From Ignavibacteriales bacterium (GTDB lineage: Bacteria > Bacteroidota > Ignavibacteria > UBA10030 > SZUA-254), in assembly GCA_016214905.1 (NCBI GenBank), contig JACRMQ010000002.1, positions 25,237-89,236 of the forward strand: DNA of 64,000 nucleotides, read 5' to 3'. The notes under the pieces were generated by a model, which was not told the origin of the DNA, did no database searches, and saw only the letters and a program-made list of their open reading frames with translations. Of this stretch, positions 17,652 through 26,740 are shown piece by piece. The position numbers and the translations under genes were made by a program. Numbering within the stretch: the first letter of the stretch is position 1; each line of letters opens with the position of its first letter.

Positions 17652-18574
17652 ATTTGGCTTTGAAAAATATGATTCTATTGTGCTGCTTGTCTCTGCTCGT
17701 ATTTACCAATTATGGTTTGAATCAGGAAACAGGTAAAACCGAATCGATAATTATTGTCGGGGATACGCAACGAACCAGCAAGTGGGAAATCGGTACGGAG
17801 CAGAACAAAGATGTTGCGAAGAAAATCTTTGATAGAATCGCTGAAGAAAATCCGACGTGTGTTGTACATTTAGGTGATATGGTTTTCTATGGTTCATCGA
17901 AGAGATCGTGGGCATCGTTTGATTCGGATGCCGCTTCGATCATTAAGGATAGTATTCCTATATATCCCGTACCCGGCAATCATGAATATTTCGGCAATAA
18001 TAAAGCCGCATTGAGTAATTTGTATCAACACTTTCCAATCTTAAAAGATCAAACATGGTATTCGAGGCAAATAAATAAATTGGGGATCATATTCCTCAAC
18101 TCGAATTTTGCAAACCTTTCGAAAAGTGCAAACAAATTGCAACTCGACTGGTATAAAAACGAATTGGTGAATATGGAAAACGATTCAACTATTGAAAGGA
18201 TAGTCGTTGTATGTCATCATCCACCATATACAAACAGTACGGTGGTAAGTGAAAGCAAAGAAGTTCAAAAATATTTTGTACAACCATTTATCACGGCTAA
18301 AAAGACAGAACTGTTTTTCTCGGGGCACTGTCATAGTGTCGAGCACTTTGTAAAGGATAACAAACATTTCATAGTAAGCGGCGGGGGAGGTGGTCCGCGT
18401 CAGAAATTGAAAGTCGCTGCAAAGTGGAAGTATAAAGATTTACATAACGGAGGCAGAATAAGGAACTTCAATTATTGCAAAATATCTTTTAGCGATAATG
18501 AAATTAATTTAGAAATAATCGGATGGGACGATGCAATAAAGGAAAGGAAGGTTTTATTCGGGTTTCAGTTGTAA
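17648..18574 (+). CDS. Secreted calcineurin-like metallophosphoesterase
   Basis: 308 residues from the TTG at 17648, or 301 from ATG 17669, which begins directly at the hydrophobic signal peptide (MILLCCLSLLVF). Motifs of the metallophosphoesterase fold occur in order: GDTQ (D39), GDM (D77), GNHE (N111, H112), HHPP and GHCHS. The first motif has Q where most members have H. The spacing and the PVPGNHE phrase resemble purple-acid-phosphatase-like exported enzymes. Substrate unknown; a periplasmic phosphomonoesterase or diesterase is likely. It lies just after decayed mobile DNA and stands alone. Confidence 0.85.
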   Translation: MNLALKNMILLCCLSLLVFTNYGLNQETGKTESIIIVGDTQRTSKWEIGTEQNKDVAKKIFDRIAEENPTCVVHLGDMVFYGSSKRSWASFDSDAASIIKDSIPIYPVPGNHEYFGNNKAALSNLYQHFPILKDQTWYSRQINKLGIIFLNSNFANLSKSANKLQLDWYKNELVNMENDSTIERIVVVCHHPPYTNSTVVSESKEVQKYFVQPFITAKKTELFFSGHCHSVEHFVKDNKHFIVSGGGGGPRQKLKVAAKWKYKDLHNGGRIRNFNYCKISFSDNEINLEIIGWDDAIKERKVLFGFQL

Positions 18575-18652
18575 TGTAAATGAGGTTATCCAAAACTGAG
18601 ATTGTTTATATCTGAACATCGAAAACCGCCAATAACAAAAAAATCATAATCC

Positions 18653-18681
18653 TTGCCTATTTCACAAATTTTTAGTAGATT
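18653..18681 (+). promoter_or_regulatory. Possible promoter of rplM-rpsI
   Basis: TTGCCT (18653-18658), 17-bp spacer, TAGATT (18676-18681), about 50 bp before rplM. Correct spacing but imperfect hexamers. Confidence 0.35.
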
Positions 18682-18734
18682 TAATAAGTTATTTTTGAAA
18701 ACCTATCATATTTTATCATTTTCAAGGATTTTTC

Positions 18735-19181
18735 GTGGCTTTAAGACAGAAATTAACACATTCATATAGGCAGGACGAGGTTTTAAAGAAATGGTATCTC
18801 GTTGACGCAGAGGGGCAAACACTGGGCCGTCTCGCAAGCCGCATTGCAACCGTACTGCGTGGCAAGAATAAACCACAGTTTACAACGAACGCCGACTGCG
18901 GCGATTTCGTAATTGTGGTGAACGCGGATAAAATAAAGATCGCCGCTAAACGTGAGGAGTTGAAAACTTATTTCCATCACACATTATATCCGGCAGGCGC
19001 AACGGTTGAATCGTACAAAGAGTTGATTAAAACAAATCCCGAGCGCATTGTAACGATGGCGATTAAAGGAATGATACCGCATAACCGGCTTGGAGTTCAG
19101 GTTATAAAAAAATTAAAGGTATACCGCGGAACGGAACATCCACACTCGGCACAAAAGCCCGAACCACTTAAGTTTAATTAG
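18735..19181 (+). CDS. rplM: 50S ribosomal protein L13
   Basis: 148 residues, GTG start with AAGGA upstream. Recognisable L13 sequence: KWYLVDAEGQTLGRLAS near the N-terminus and the central AIKGMIPHNRLG. Usual length is 140-150. It precedes rpsI by 16 bp, the near-universal L13-S9 pair. Confidence 0.97.
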   Translation: MALRQKLTHSYRQDEVLKKWYLVDAEGQTLGRLASRIATVLRGKNKPQFTTNADCGDFVIVVNADKIKIAAKREELKTYFHHTLYPAGATVESYKELIKTNPERIVTMAIKGMIPHNRLGVQVIKKLKVYRGTEHPHSAQKPEPLKFN

Positions 19182-19197
19182 GAGTTGAAAGAATTAA

Positions 19198-19590
19198 ATG
19201 GCAGCATTTCATAGAATAGCAGTTGGCAGACGCAAGACAGCAGTTGCACGCGTAATTTTAAAACCCGGTTCAGGAGAAATTAAAATTAACGACATCGCTC
19301 TGGAAAAATATTTTCCCATCGAGACTTTAAAAACAGATGTGCTTCTTCCATTTACAGTTACCGAATTACTAGGTAAATACGATGTGGACGCGATAGTCAA
19401 CGGCGGCGGATCGAGCGGACAAGCAGGCGCTGTGAAGCTCGGTATATCACGCGCTTTAGTAGATCTTAATAACGATTTGCGCGGAAAACTCCGCGAGCAT
19501 GATTTGCTCACTCGTGATTCGAGAATGGTTGAGCGTAAAAAATACGGTCAACGCAAAGCACGCAAGAGATTCCAGTTCAGTAAGAGATAA
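19198..19590 (+). CDS. rpsI: 30S ribosomal protein S9
   Basis: 130 residues with the S9 hallmarks GRRKTAVARV near the start and the basic C-terminal tail KKYGQRKARKRFQFSKR, which reaches the decoding centre. It follows rplM in the same transcript. The 201 bp after it, before rpsB, hold no gene or strong hairpin that I can support. Confidence 0.97.
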   Translation: MAAFHRIAVGRRKTAVARVILKPGSGEIKINDIALEKYFPIETLKTDVLLPFTVTELLGKYDVDAIVNGGGSSGQAGAVKLGISRALVDLNNDLRGKLREHDLLTRDSRMVERKKYGQRKARKRFQFSKR

Positions 19591-19791
19591 TTTTTTAGCA
19601 AATGAGTATGTGAGAATTTTAGTAGATGAGATTGAGAAGAATAATTTACTCAACTACTCTTATACTGAACTACTCAAATACTTAATTAATCAATCATACT
19701 CTCTGATTTTGAGGGAAGTGTCACGTTATAAACGGGATCCCCTCAGAAGATGACGGGAGTAGAAGAAACAACTAACATAAAGGAGTAACAA

Positions 19792-20547
19792 ATGCCACGT
19801 ATAGAATTAGCCGACCTACTTGATGCAGGCGCTCACTTTGGGCACCTCACACGCCGTTGGAATCCCAAAATGAAACCGTTTATTTTTATGGAAAGAAACG
19901 GTATTCATATCATCGATCTGAAAAAAACACAAGACCTTTTAGAAGGTGCCGCGAACGCTCTCGCTAATATTATTGGCGAAGGGAAGAAAGTTCTTTTTGT
20001 CGGAACAAAAAGTCAGGCAGCGGTGGTGATTGAAGAAGAAGCGAAAAGATGCGGTGCGTTTTACACATCGTCGCGCTGGTTGGGCGGTATGCTCACCAAT
20101 TTTTCAACGATCAGAAAAAGTGTTAAGCGTCTCCAGAACATCGAAAAGATGGAAACCGACGGAACTTACGATAAGATAACGAAGAAAGAAGCATTAGTGT
20201 TAGATCGTGAAAAAGAAAAACTTTCGGATGTTTTATCGGGCGTGGTTGATATGACACGATTGCCGGGGGCTTTATATGTAGTCGACATTAAGAAAGAAGA
20301 AATCTCGGTGCGTGAAGCAAAGCGCTTGGGAATTCCGGTGTTCGCGATTGTAGATACGAATTGCGATCCAACATTCGTCGATTATCCCATTCCGGCGAAC
20401 GATGACGCGATTAAATCAATTCAGGCGATAACCAGAGTGATGGCAGACGCGGTTCTTGAAGGACAGGAACGTGTAAGCGCTATGCAACAAGCACTTAATG
20501 AGCAAGAACAAGAAAAAGCTCCCGAACCGAAACAAAGAAGAAAATAA
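19792..20547 (+). CDS. rpsB: 30S ribosomal protein S2
   Basis: 251 residues, beginning with the S2 phrase [19 protein letters not shown] and containing GTKSQAA and [18 protein letters not shown] lies 6 bases before the ATG. It is paired with tsf 40 bp downstream, the standard order. Confidence 0.97.
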   Translation: MPRIELADLLDAGAHFGHLTRRWNPKMKPFIFMERNGIHIIDLKKTQDLLEGAANALANIIGEGKKVLFVGTKSQAAVVIEEEAKRCGAFYTSSRWLGGMLTNFSTIRKSVKRLQNIEKMETDGTYDKITKKEALVLDREKEKLSDVLSGVVDMTRLPGALYVVDIKKEEISVREAKRLGIPVFAIVDTNCDPTFVDYPIPANDDAIKSIQAITRVMADAVLEGQERVSAMQQALNEQEQEKAPEPKQRRK

Positions 20548-20587
20548 TTTGAACAATTTATAAACTGAAGAATAGTGAGTTTTAAAA

Positions 20588-21187
20588 ATGGAAATTACGT
20601 CAGAACAAGTTAAATCATTACGCGATAAAACAGGCGCCGGAATGATGGATTGCAAGAAAGCGCTTGCAGAATCGAACGGCGATATGGATAAGGCAATTGA
20701 TTACCTGCGGAAAAAAGGTGCGGCAACCGCAGAGAAGCGGGCTGATCGCGCTACAAATCAAGGTGTGATCGAAGCATATATCCATGCAGGTGGGCGAATC
20801 GGTACGATGGTTGAAGTGAACTGCGAAACCGATTTCGTGGCGAAGACAGACGACTTCAAAGCATTCGCGCGTGAGTTAGCGATGCAAATAGCTGCAATGA
20901 ATCCGTTATACGTCAGTCGTGAAGATGTTTCGAAAGATGTTATCGAACACGAAATGGAAATTTACCGAACACAAGCAAAGAACGAAAAGAAACCCGATCA
21001 GGTCGTCAACCGGATTGCCGAAGGTAAGTTGGAGAAATATTACCAGGAGTTTTGCCTGACAGAACAAATCTATATCAAAGATTCAGGAAAAACGATTAAG
21101 GATCTGATCCTCGACCTGACGGCAAAGACGGGTGAGAAGATAACAATCCGACGTTTCAAGCGTTTTCACCTTGGAGAAAATTCATAA
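20588..21187 (+). CDS. tsf: Elongation factor Ts (short form)
   Basis: 199 residues. The N-terminal UBA-like domain has LRDKTGAGMMDCKKAL, and the core has the TDFV motif (NCETDFVAKTDDF). At 199 residues it is shorter than E. coli EF-Ts (about 283) and resembles the compact Thermus-type form. Nucleotide exchange factor for EF-Tu. An intrinsic terminator follows 12 bp after the stop. Confidence 0.96.
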   Translation: MEITSEQVKSLRDKTGAGMMDCKKALAESNGDMDKAIDYLRKKGAATAEKRADRATNQGVIEAYIHAGGRIGTMVEVNCETDFVAKTDDFKAFARELAMQIAAMNPLYVSREDVSKDVIEHEMEIYRTQAKNEKKPDQVVNRIAEGKLEKYYQEFCLTEQIYIKDSGKTIKDLILDLTAKTGEKITIRRFKRFHLGENS

Positions 21188-21199
21188 AAACAAAAATTC

Positions 21200-21228
21200 A
21201 GGTCTCGCATTTGTGAGACCTTTTTTTT
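21200..21228 (+). terminator. Intrinsic terminator between tsf and pyrH
   Basis: AGGTCTCGCA (21200-21209) pairs with TGTGAGACCT (21212-21221, one G-U pair), followed by eight T. It ends only 9 bases before the pyrH start codon. Confidence 0.85.
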
Positions 21229-21237
21229 ATATGGGAT

Positions 21238-21975
21238 ATGAAAAAATATAAACCGGCATTCAAAAGAATCCTTCTAAAAGTCAGCGGTGAAGCGCTGATG
21301 GGGGAAAAAGAGTTCGGAATAGATTCTAATATTCTGAGCAAGTTCGCATCTGAGATCGGTCAGATACATAAGTACGGGATCGAAATCGGAATCGTCATCG
21401 GAGGCGGAAACATTTATCGCGGTGTCGAGAATTCGTCCGATGGTGTCGATAAAGTAACCGGTGATCATATGGGAATGCTTGCTACAATCATAAACGGTCT
21501 TGCGTTGCAAAGCGCGCTTGAACATCACGGCGTTTTCACCCGATTAATGAGTCCGATAAAAATGGAAGAGATGGCAGAACCATTCATTCGTCGGCGAGCG
21601 ATCAGACACTTGGAGAAGGGGCGTGTTGTAATCTTTGGCGCAGGGACCGGTAATCCATATTTCACAACCGATTCTGCGGCGGCACTCAGGGCAATGGAAA
21701 TCAATGCAGATGTCATCATCAAAGGCACACGTGTTGACGGAGTTTACGATTGCGATCCTGAAAAACACAAAAATGCGCTGATGTACAAAGAAATATCTTA
21801 TCAGGATGTGTTGGAAAAAGATTTGAAAGTTATGGACCTTACCGCGATAACGTTATGCAAAGAAAACAAGATGCCGATTATCGTATTCAACTTCAATAAA
21901 TCCGGAAATTTAAAACGGCTTGCACAGGGACAAAAAGTAGGAACGGTTGTTCACGCGAAAGCCAAAAGAATTTAA
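21238..21975 (+). CDS. pyrH: Uridylate kinase
   Basis: 245 residues, normal length. Bacterial UMP kinase motifs: [36 protein letters not shown] and [19 protein letters not shown]. Phosphorylates UMP to UDP as a hexamer and is regulated by GTP/UTP. It keeps the usual order rpsB-tsf-pyrH-frr but is separated from tsf by a strong terminator, so it needs its own promoter, perhaps inside tsf, or readthrough. Confidence 0.96.
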   Translation: MKKYKPAFKRILLKVSGEALMGEKEFGIDSNILSKFASEIGQIHKYGIEIGIVIGGGNIYRGVENSSDGVDKVTGDHMGMLATIINGLALQSALEHHGVFTRLMSPIKMEEMAEPFIRRRAIRHLEKGRVVIFGAGTGNPYFTTDSAAALRAMEINADVIIKGTRVDGVYDCDPEKHKNALMYKEISYQDVLEKDLKVMDLTAITLCKENKMPIIVFNFNKSGNLKRLAQGQKVGTVVHAKAKRI

Positions 21976-22009
21976 TAAATAGACTTGTCGAACTATTTAA
22001 GGAATAATT

Positions 22010-22567
22010 ATGATAAAAGATATCATTAAACAAACAGACGACAAGATGCACAAAGCTGTAGAAGTTGTGCGTCATGAATTCATAAAAATCAGAACCGGGA
22101 AAGCAACAACAGCTCTGCTCGACGGTGTGAAGATCGATTACTACGGACAGCATTCACCTCTCACGCAAGTAGCGAACGTCAGCGTTAAAGACATCCACAC
22201 AATATCGGTGCAACCTTGGGATAAAACAATGATTCAACCTATAGAGAAAGCGATCATCGCCGCGAATTTAGGTTTGAATCCGATCGTTGATGCAAATGGT
22301 ATTCGTGTTCCAATACCTCCTTTGAACGAGGAAAGAAGAAAAGAACTCGTTAAATTGGTAAAGAAATTTGCCGAAGAAGGCAGAATTGCCATACGCAATA
22401 TCAGACGTGATGCGATTGAACATCTGAAGAAATCGGAAAAAGACGAACATTTTTCCGAAGATGAACGAAAACGTGCCGAGCAGGATGTTCAAAAAATGAC
22501 CGATAAATTTATTAAAGATGTTGACGGTTTAGTTGTGTTGAAAGAAAAAGAGATAATGGAAGTTTAA
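22010..22567 (+). CDS. frr: Ribosome recycling factor
   Basis: 185 residues, standard length. Characteristic segments: VRHEFIKIRTGKAT, PLTQVANVSVKD, IRVPIPPLNEERRKELVK and NIRRDAIEHLKK. AAGGAA lies upstream of the ATG. It works with EF-G to split post-termination ribosomes. It follows pyrH by 34 bp and is closed by a terminator. Confidence 0.97.
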   Translation: MIKDIIKQTDDKMHKAVEVVRHEFIKIRTGKATTALLDGVKIDYYGQHSPLTQVANVSVKDIHTISVQPWDKTMIQPIEKAIIAANLGLNPIVDANGIRVPIPPLNEERRKELVKLVKKFAEEGRIAIRNIRRDAIEHLKKSEKDEHFSEDERKRAEQDVQKMTDKFIKDVDGLVVLKEKEIMEV

Positions 22568-22602
22568 TCAACTGATTAAGCGAGATTCTACAGTGGAAAT
22601 TG

Positions 22603-22637
22603 ATGCCGATTCGAGATTTTGAGTCGGCATTTTGTTT
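22603..22637 (+). terminator. Intrinsic terminator after frr
   Basis: ATGCCGATTC (22603-22612), 8-base loop, GAGTCGGCAT (22621-22630), then TTTGTTTT. Confidence 0.8.
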
Positions 22638-22639
22638 TG

Positions 22640-22701
22640 AGTGAGGACGCTCACTGATAATTGAGGTTAGATAAATGTTCGAAACATTTCGGTAACCTCA
22701 A
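22640..22701. promoter_or_regulatory. Two dyad elements upstream of the PspC-domain gene
   Basis: AGTGAG-GACG-CTCACT (22640-22655) is followed by a 41-bp dyad: TTGAGGTTA (22661-22669), AAATGTT (22673-22679), AACATTT (22683-22689) and TAACCTCAA (22693-22701), with symmetric 3-base internal gaps. The first dyad fills the 17-bp spacer of a weak TTGTTT (22633)/TGATAA (22656) promoter. Both lie before the ATG at 22740. They could be operator or RNA leader structures; no T tract follows. Confidence 0.5.
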
Positions 22702-22739
22702 ACGTAAAATGAAGTAAGCAATTAAAGAAAGCCAAAAAA

Positions 22740-23435
22740 ATGGAAGCAAATGGACATACAAACCGCAGATTATATAAATCGCGCCGAAACAAAGTGATAG
22801 ACGGCGTGTGCGGAGGTATTGCTGAATATTTCGATGTTGACCCGACAATAGTACGACTCCTTTGGGTGCTCGTTACATTCATGGGTGGTTCGGGTTTTAT
22901 ACTATATATCGTTGGTATGATTATTATGCCGGTGAATCCCGAACATTTGGTATCCACAACCCCTCAGGTGCAACCGGTCAGCAATGGAACGGATAAAAAA
23001 AGATTTTTTGGCGTTATGTTAATACTCGCCGGTGCCTTCTTTTTACTTCTGAACATCGGCTGGTTCTGGGGTTTTAGCTGGTGGTCTTTTTCTCGATCCG
23101 TCCTACTACCCGTACTGTTTATAATACTCGGAGCATTTTTTATTTATATGCACACCTCGAAACGAAAAAATAACGCGGGACCGGCTTCAGAAAATATGTC
23201 AGAAATAAATCCGGAACCTTTTATTGGACGATTGAAAGAATTACGACGTTCAAGAACTAATCGAAAATTATTCGGAGTTTGCGGCGGCTTAGCGAACTAT
23301 TTCGATTTCGATCCTACGCTCATGAGATTTATCTTTATAGCGTTGGTATTTATTTCATTCGGTTGGGGTTTGCTCATCTACATCATACTCGGCATAATCA
23401 TGCCGGAAGAAAAATTAACTGAAACATCCGCATAA
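22740..23435 (+). CDS. Membrane protein with two PspC domains
   Basis: 231 residues. Two copies of the PspC module flank two central TM helices: residues about 10-68 (KSRRNKVIDGVCGGIAEYF, then VDPTIVRLLWVL) and about 165-225 (RKLFGVCGGLANYFDFDPTL). Family knowledge: PspC domains sense or relay envelope stress. The duplicated architecture with a LiaF-like hydrophobic middle occurs in Bacteroidota. It is followed 10 bp later by another membrane protein of the same type and lies behind a striking 41-bp dyad. Confidence 0.85.
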   Translation: MEANGHTNRRLYKSRRNKVIDGVCGGIAEYFDVDPTIVRLLWVLVTFMGGSGFILYIVGMIIMPVNPEHLVSTTPQVQPVSNGTDKKRFFGVMLILAGAFFLLLNIGWFWGFSWWSFSRSVLLPVLFIILGAFFIYMHTSKRKNNAGPASENMSEINPEPFIGRLKELRRSRTNRKLFGVCGGLANYFDFDPTLMRFIFIALVFISFGWGLLIYIILGIIMPEEKLTETSA

Positions 23436-23445
23436 GGAAATTAAA

Positions 23446-24006
23446 ATGAACGGAAATGTAAAAAAAGTTTCGTGGTTCGGAATAGTCTTAATCATTCTCG
23501 GTTTATTTATGCTCTTAGATCGATTCGATCTGATTCAATTTCATTTTTCCAGTGTATTTTGGCCCCTCATGATGTTGCTTGGGATCATGGCGGTTGCCCG
23601 CGGATTCAATCAGAACCGGCGTGGTAAAATATTCTGGGGGACATCGCTCTTTCTATATTCACTTTTTTTCCTTCTCAAATCTATAGACTATTTCGAAATT
23701 TACGGGCAAACGATATTCCCCGCAACGTTTTTAATTTTCGGAATCGCTTTCTTCATGCTCTACATTAACAACCTGAAAGATTGGCCATTCTTAATTCCTG
23801 CTTTATTATTAATCGGAATAGGCGGAGCGTTCCTTCTGAGCGAGTATGGATATCTATACAGGTGGGATGTGATAGATGTGGTGCGCACATATTGGCCCGT
23901 TATATTAATTCTCACCGGAATCGGACTATTATTCCGAAGATATAATCCTAAATCAGATGTTGTGATCCCGAATGAAAATTCAACTACTCAAAATTCAATT
24001 AAATAA
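23446..24006 (+). CDS. LiaI/LiaF-type multi-helix membrane protein
   Basis: 186 residues with about six hydrophobic helices in pairs, each preceded by the WP(L/V) type turn (VFWPLMMLLGIMAV, YWPVILILTGIGLLF). This pattern is that of LiaI/LiaF-like transmembrane domains (DUF5668 type). No soluble domain is present. It is 10 bp downstream of the double-PspC gene, so the two probably form an envelope-stress pair. Specific function unknown. Confidence 0.75.
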   Translation: MNGNVKKVSWFGIVLIILGLFMLLDRFDLIQFHFSSVFWPLMMLLGIMAVARGFNQNRRGKIFWGTSLFLYSLFFLLKSIDYFEIYGQTIFPATFLIFGIAFFMLYINNLKDWPFLIPALLLIGIGGAFLLSEYGYLYRWDVIDVVRTYWPVILILTGIGLLFRRYNPKSDVVIPNENSTTQNSIK

Positions 24007-24012
24007 CCTCAA

Positions 24013-25101
24013 TCATTTTGTAATTTGATTTAATCCTTTTTCAAGTCGGGTAATCCCTTCGGCGAAATCGTTCGGCTCGCACCCTAAGCCGAGACGGATA
24101 AATTGCGGCATGTCGAAAAATCGCCCGGGGGTAACAGCGGTATCGTAATCTTTCATTAAAACCTCGGATAGTCGGTCTGCATTTAGGTTTTTTGATTTCA
24201 AGAAGATTGTTGTTCCAAATCCCGGTATCACTGCTTCAAGTTCATTATTTCTCTTCATAAACGAATTCAATATTACGTGATTTTTTGAAAGTATATCCTT
24301 CGACCATTTACTGATCGTCTCTAAATTCTTGAAAGCAATTACGGCTAACTGCTCAGCAGCATAGACATGCTTCACATAAAACAGATCGTTGAGAAGCCAC
24401 ATCTTTTTAATCAACTCTTTATCTGCAAAAACAAATCCACTACGTATACCGCTCAATCCATATACTTTAGTTAAACTGTTCGTCACTATGAAATTATCGT
24501 CTAAATGAAATGACGAACACGGAGCGAGATCGAATGCAGAATCGAGATACACTTCATCAACGCATACATAAGCACCGACCGATTTAGCTATCTTTCCGAT
24601 TTCTTTTAATGTCATATCATCTGTATAAACACTACTCGGATTGTGCAGATTGGTTAGAGCAATCAATTTTGTATTGGATGTAACCTCTTTTTTCAGTGAA
24701 TCGATGTCGATCTGAAAACCATCTTCAAACCTGCGATAGAATCTTTTAATTTTATAACCGACATGTTCAGCCGCGGAAATAATAAGTTCGTATGTAGGAT
24801 GCTCAATTAGTATTTCAGCCCCCGGTTCAAACATAACGGAAAGCGTCATGAAATTGGCAAATGATGTTCCGAGCGTTGTAAATATATTCTCTTGAGGGAT
24901 GCTGTATTTTTTCTCAATTTCTGCGAGAAGCGGTCCATAACCGTAGTGATGAATACCGGTCAACTCAAGGTCGCTTATGCGCACAGGAAGTTGTGATAAT
25001 TTGTAACTCATTAATCCGCTGTTGGCAAGATTGTATTGTACGTGGAAGTTAGATTTTGCCCATCTCATATAAGGTGAATGCATCGTCAGGTTTGTTGTCA
25101 T
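24013..25101 (-). CDS. PLP-dependent aminotransferase, class I/II
   Basis: 362 residues from ATG 25101 (MTTNLTMHSPYMRW). The frame runs open to 25146, but a promoter (25147-25175) would start transcription near 25140, which favours the later ATG. Fold-type I features: a glycine/phenylalanine segment FTTLGTSFANF in the cofactor phosphate region, NPSSVY, DEVYLD, and the Schiff-base lysine in SLTKVYGLSG (residue 212 from this start). The C-terminal substrate arginine lies in FIRLGLG. Specificity cannot be read. It is convergent with the LiaF-type gene (6-bp gap). Confidence 0.88.
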   Translation of the reverse strand: MTTNLTMHSPYMRWAKSNFHVQYNLANSGLMSYKLSQLPVRISDLELTGIHHYGYGPLLAEIEKKYSIPQENIFTTLGTSFANFMTLSVMFEPGAEILIEHPTYELIISAAEHVGYKIKRFYRRFEDGFQIDIDSLKKEVTSNTKLIALTNLHNPSSVYTDDMTLKEIGKIAKSVGAYVCVDEVYLDSAFDLAPCSSFHLDDNFIVTNSLTKVYGLSGIRSGFVFADKELIKKMWLLNDLFYVKHVYAAEQLAVIAFKNLETISKWSKDILSKNHVILNSFMKRNNELEAVIPGFGTTIFLKSKNLNADRLSEVLMKDYDTAVTPGRFFDMPQFIRLGLGCEPNDFAEGITRLEKGLNQITK

Positions 25102-25146
25102 GATGATATTTTGAGCTCTAGTGAATAATATCTGCTTTCTTATCAA

Positions 25147-25175
25147 AATATAAAGAAATGGGATCTGAATACCAA
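25147..25175 (-). promoter_or_regulatory. Promoter of the aminotransferase gene
   Basis: Minus strand: TTGGTA (25175-25170), 17-bp spacer, TATATT (25152-25147). Transcription would start near 25140 and give a leader of about 40 bases before 25101. Confidence 0.5.
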
Positions 25176-25186
25176 TCGATCTATAA

Positions 25187-25215
25187 TTGGAATGCCGATA
25201 ATAAAACCTTATATT
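25187..25215 (+). promoter_or_regulatory. Promoter of the DEAD-box helicase gene
   Basis: TTGGAA (25187-25192), 17-bp spacer, TATATT (25210-25215). Predicted start near 25222, leader of about 55 bases that includes CTTCC ... GGAAG hairpin arms. Confidence 0.5.
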
Positions 25216-25277
25216 AATACAGAACTTCCGGGAGATAAAGCGGAAGACATCAAGTACTTTAAAGAAAGAAACCTCCC

Positions 25278-26717
25278 ATGAAATCAGACTTATTTAAGCT
25301 GAGCAAGGGTATGATTGCTTTGTTGGAAAAGCATGGAATAACAACACCTACACAAATTCAAACTGAAATTATACCTGCGATTATGGCCGGGGATGATGTC
25401 CTTGCCCAATCCGAAACCGGTTCAGGAAAAACTTTGAGTTTTGCGATTCCTTTGATAGAACGTATCGAACGAAATGACGGTTTGCAGGCATTGATCCTCG
25501 TCCCAACCCGTGAATTATGTGTGCAGATAACGGAAGAATTTATGAAATTTTCACACGGCAAACACATAGGCATTGTTGCCGTGTATGGCGGAGTATCGAT
25601 AAATACACAGATAAAAAAATTAAAAAAAGTGAATATCGTTGTTGCAACTCCGGGTCGGCTTTTAGATTTACTCGATAGAAAGGCACTGACACTTTCAACA
25701 ATCAATTACATGGTTTTCGATGAAGCAGATAGAATGCTGGATATGGGATTCATTCCGGATGTAGAAAGAATATTACGACGCATGCCGCAGAAGAGGCAGA
25801 CAATGTTGTTCAGCGCTACCGTTTCAAAAGAGATAACAGAATTGAGTAGAAAGTATCTCATCAATCCCAAGTTTGTGCATCTTGCTTCTGCCGTGAAGCC
25901 GGAGTTTTTACGGCAAACTTATTACCAAACGCAACAGGAATTAAAATTACCTCTTCTCGTTGCACTTTTAAAAAATGACAGAGATTTAGCATTAGTATTT
26001 TGTAACCGTAAACATGTCACCGCGAAGCTTGCCAAGAATTTATCGAGGCAGGGAGTAAGCGCGAAATGTTTACACGGAGATATGTCTCAATCGCAGCGAG
26101 AACGCGCGACCAATGATTTCAGGAACAAAAGATTTTCGGTTCTGATTGCCACAGATGTTGCCGCCCGTGGTTTACACATCGAAGATATTACGCATGTTTA
26201 TAATTTCGAGATACCGAAAGATGTAGATTCATACACGCACAGAGTTGGGCGTACAGCCCGCGCTGGAAAAAAGGGGGAAGCGATATCGCTTGTTGCCGGC
26301 GGTGACGAACAAAAATTTTTCAAACAGATTTTGTTCAAGTACGGCGGAAGCATCACATTGAAAAGCGTTAACAAAGCCGATTTACCCGCCATCATACAAC
26401 CGGCTGAGCAATCGAAAAAGAGCAGCGGCGGCGGACATCAACATGGTCATCAGGGAAGAATCCTTAACCGCGGTGATAAAGGAAAGAAAAATAAACCATC
26501 GCATGACAACCGAGATGCGGGAAATAAAAACAGATCATTCAAACACCATGACGATACTGTAAAAACAAGTAAACAACCTCACCAACATTTTGAACATTCA
26601 AAAACTGAAAGAGAAACTCAGTTTAAAGAGAAGAACGAGAAAAAGCATAAAAAGAACTGGCGTGAGAAATGGTTGGGGCTTATAGAAAAACCATCTGAGA
26701 ATAAAACAACCAGATAG
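25278..26717 (+). CDS. DEAD-box ATP-dependent RNA helicase
   Basis: 479 residues. Motifs in order: Q motif TPTQIQ, Walker A SETGSGKT (45-52), PTREL, TPGRLLDLL, DEAD (148-151), SAT, VFCNRK, ATDVAARGLHI and HRVGRTARAG (H321). A lysine/histidine-rich disordered tail fills residues about 375-479, as in RhlE/CsdA-type enzymes that use a basic tail to bind RNA. Likely role in ribosome assembly or mRNA turnover, especially in the cold; the exact subfamily is not certain (RhlE-like is my best guess). Confidence 0.93.
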   Translation: MKSDLFKLSKGMIALLEKHGITTPTQIQTEIIPAIMAGDDVLAQSETGSGKTLSFAIPLIERIERNDGLQALILVPTRELCVQITEEFMKFSHGKHIGIVAVYGGVSINTQIKKLKKVNIVVATPGRLLDLLDRKALTLSTINYMVFDEADRMLDMGFIPDVERILRRMPQKRQTMLFSATVSKEITELSRKYLINPKFVHLASAVKPEFLRQTYYQTQQELKLPLLVALLKNDRDLALVFCNRKHVTAKLAKNLSRQGVSAKCLHGDMSQSQRERATNDFRNKRFSVLIATDVAARGLHIEDITHVYNFEIPKDVDSYTHRVGRTARAGKKGEAISLVAGGDEQKFFKQILFKYGGSITLKSVNKADLPAIIQPAEQSKKSSGGGHQHGHQGRILNRGDKGKKNKPSHDNRDAGNKNRSFKHHDDTVKTSKQPHQHFEHSKTERETQFKEKNEKKHKKNWREKWLGLIEKPSENKTTR

Positions 26718-26740
26718 AGAGTTCCCGTGAAGTACCCGAT

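Noticed and set aside
19499..19753. 84-residue frame beginning inside rpsI and running to the spacer before rpsB
   Set aside because: It is an out-of-frame shadow of rpsI followed by spacer sequence, with no ribosome binding site.
25192..25281. 29-residue frame overlapping the helicase start by ATGA, possibly a coupled leader peptide
   Set aside because: A TTGGAA-17-TATATT promoter inside it predicts transcription starting near 25222, downstream of its start codon.
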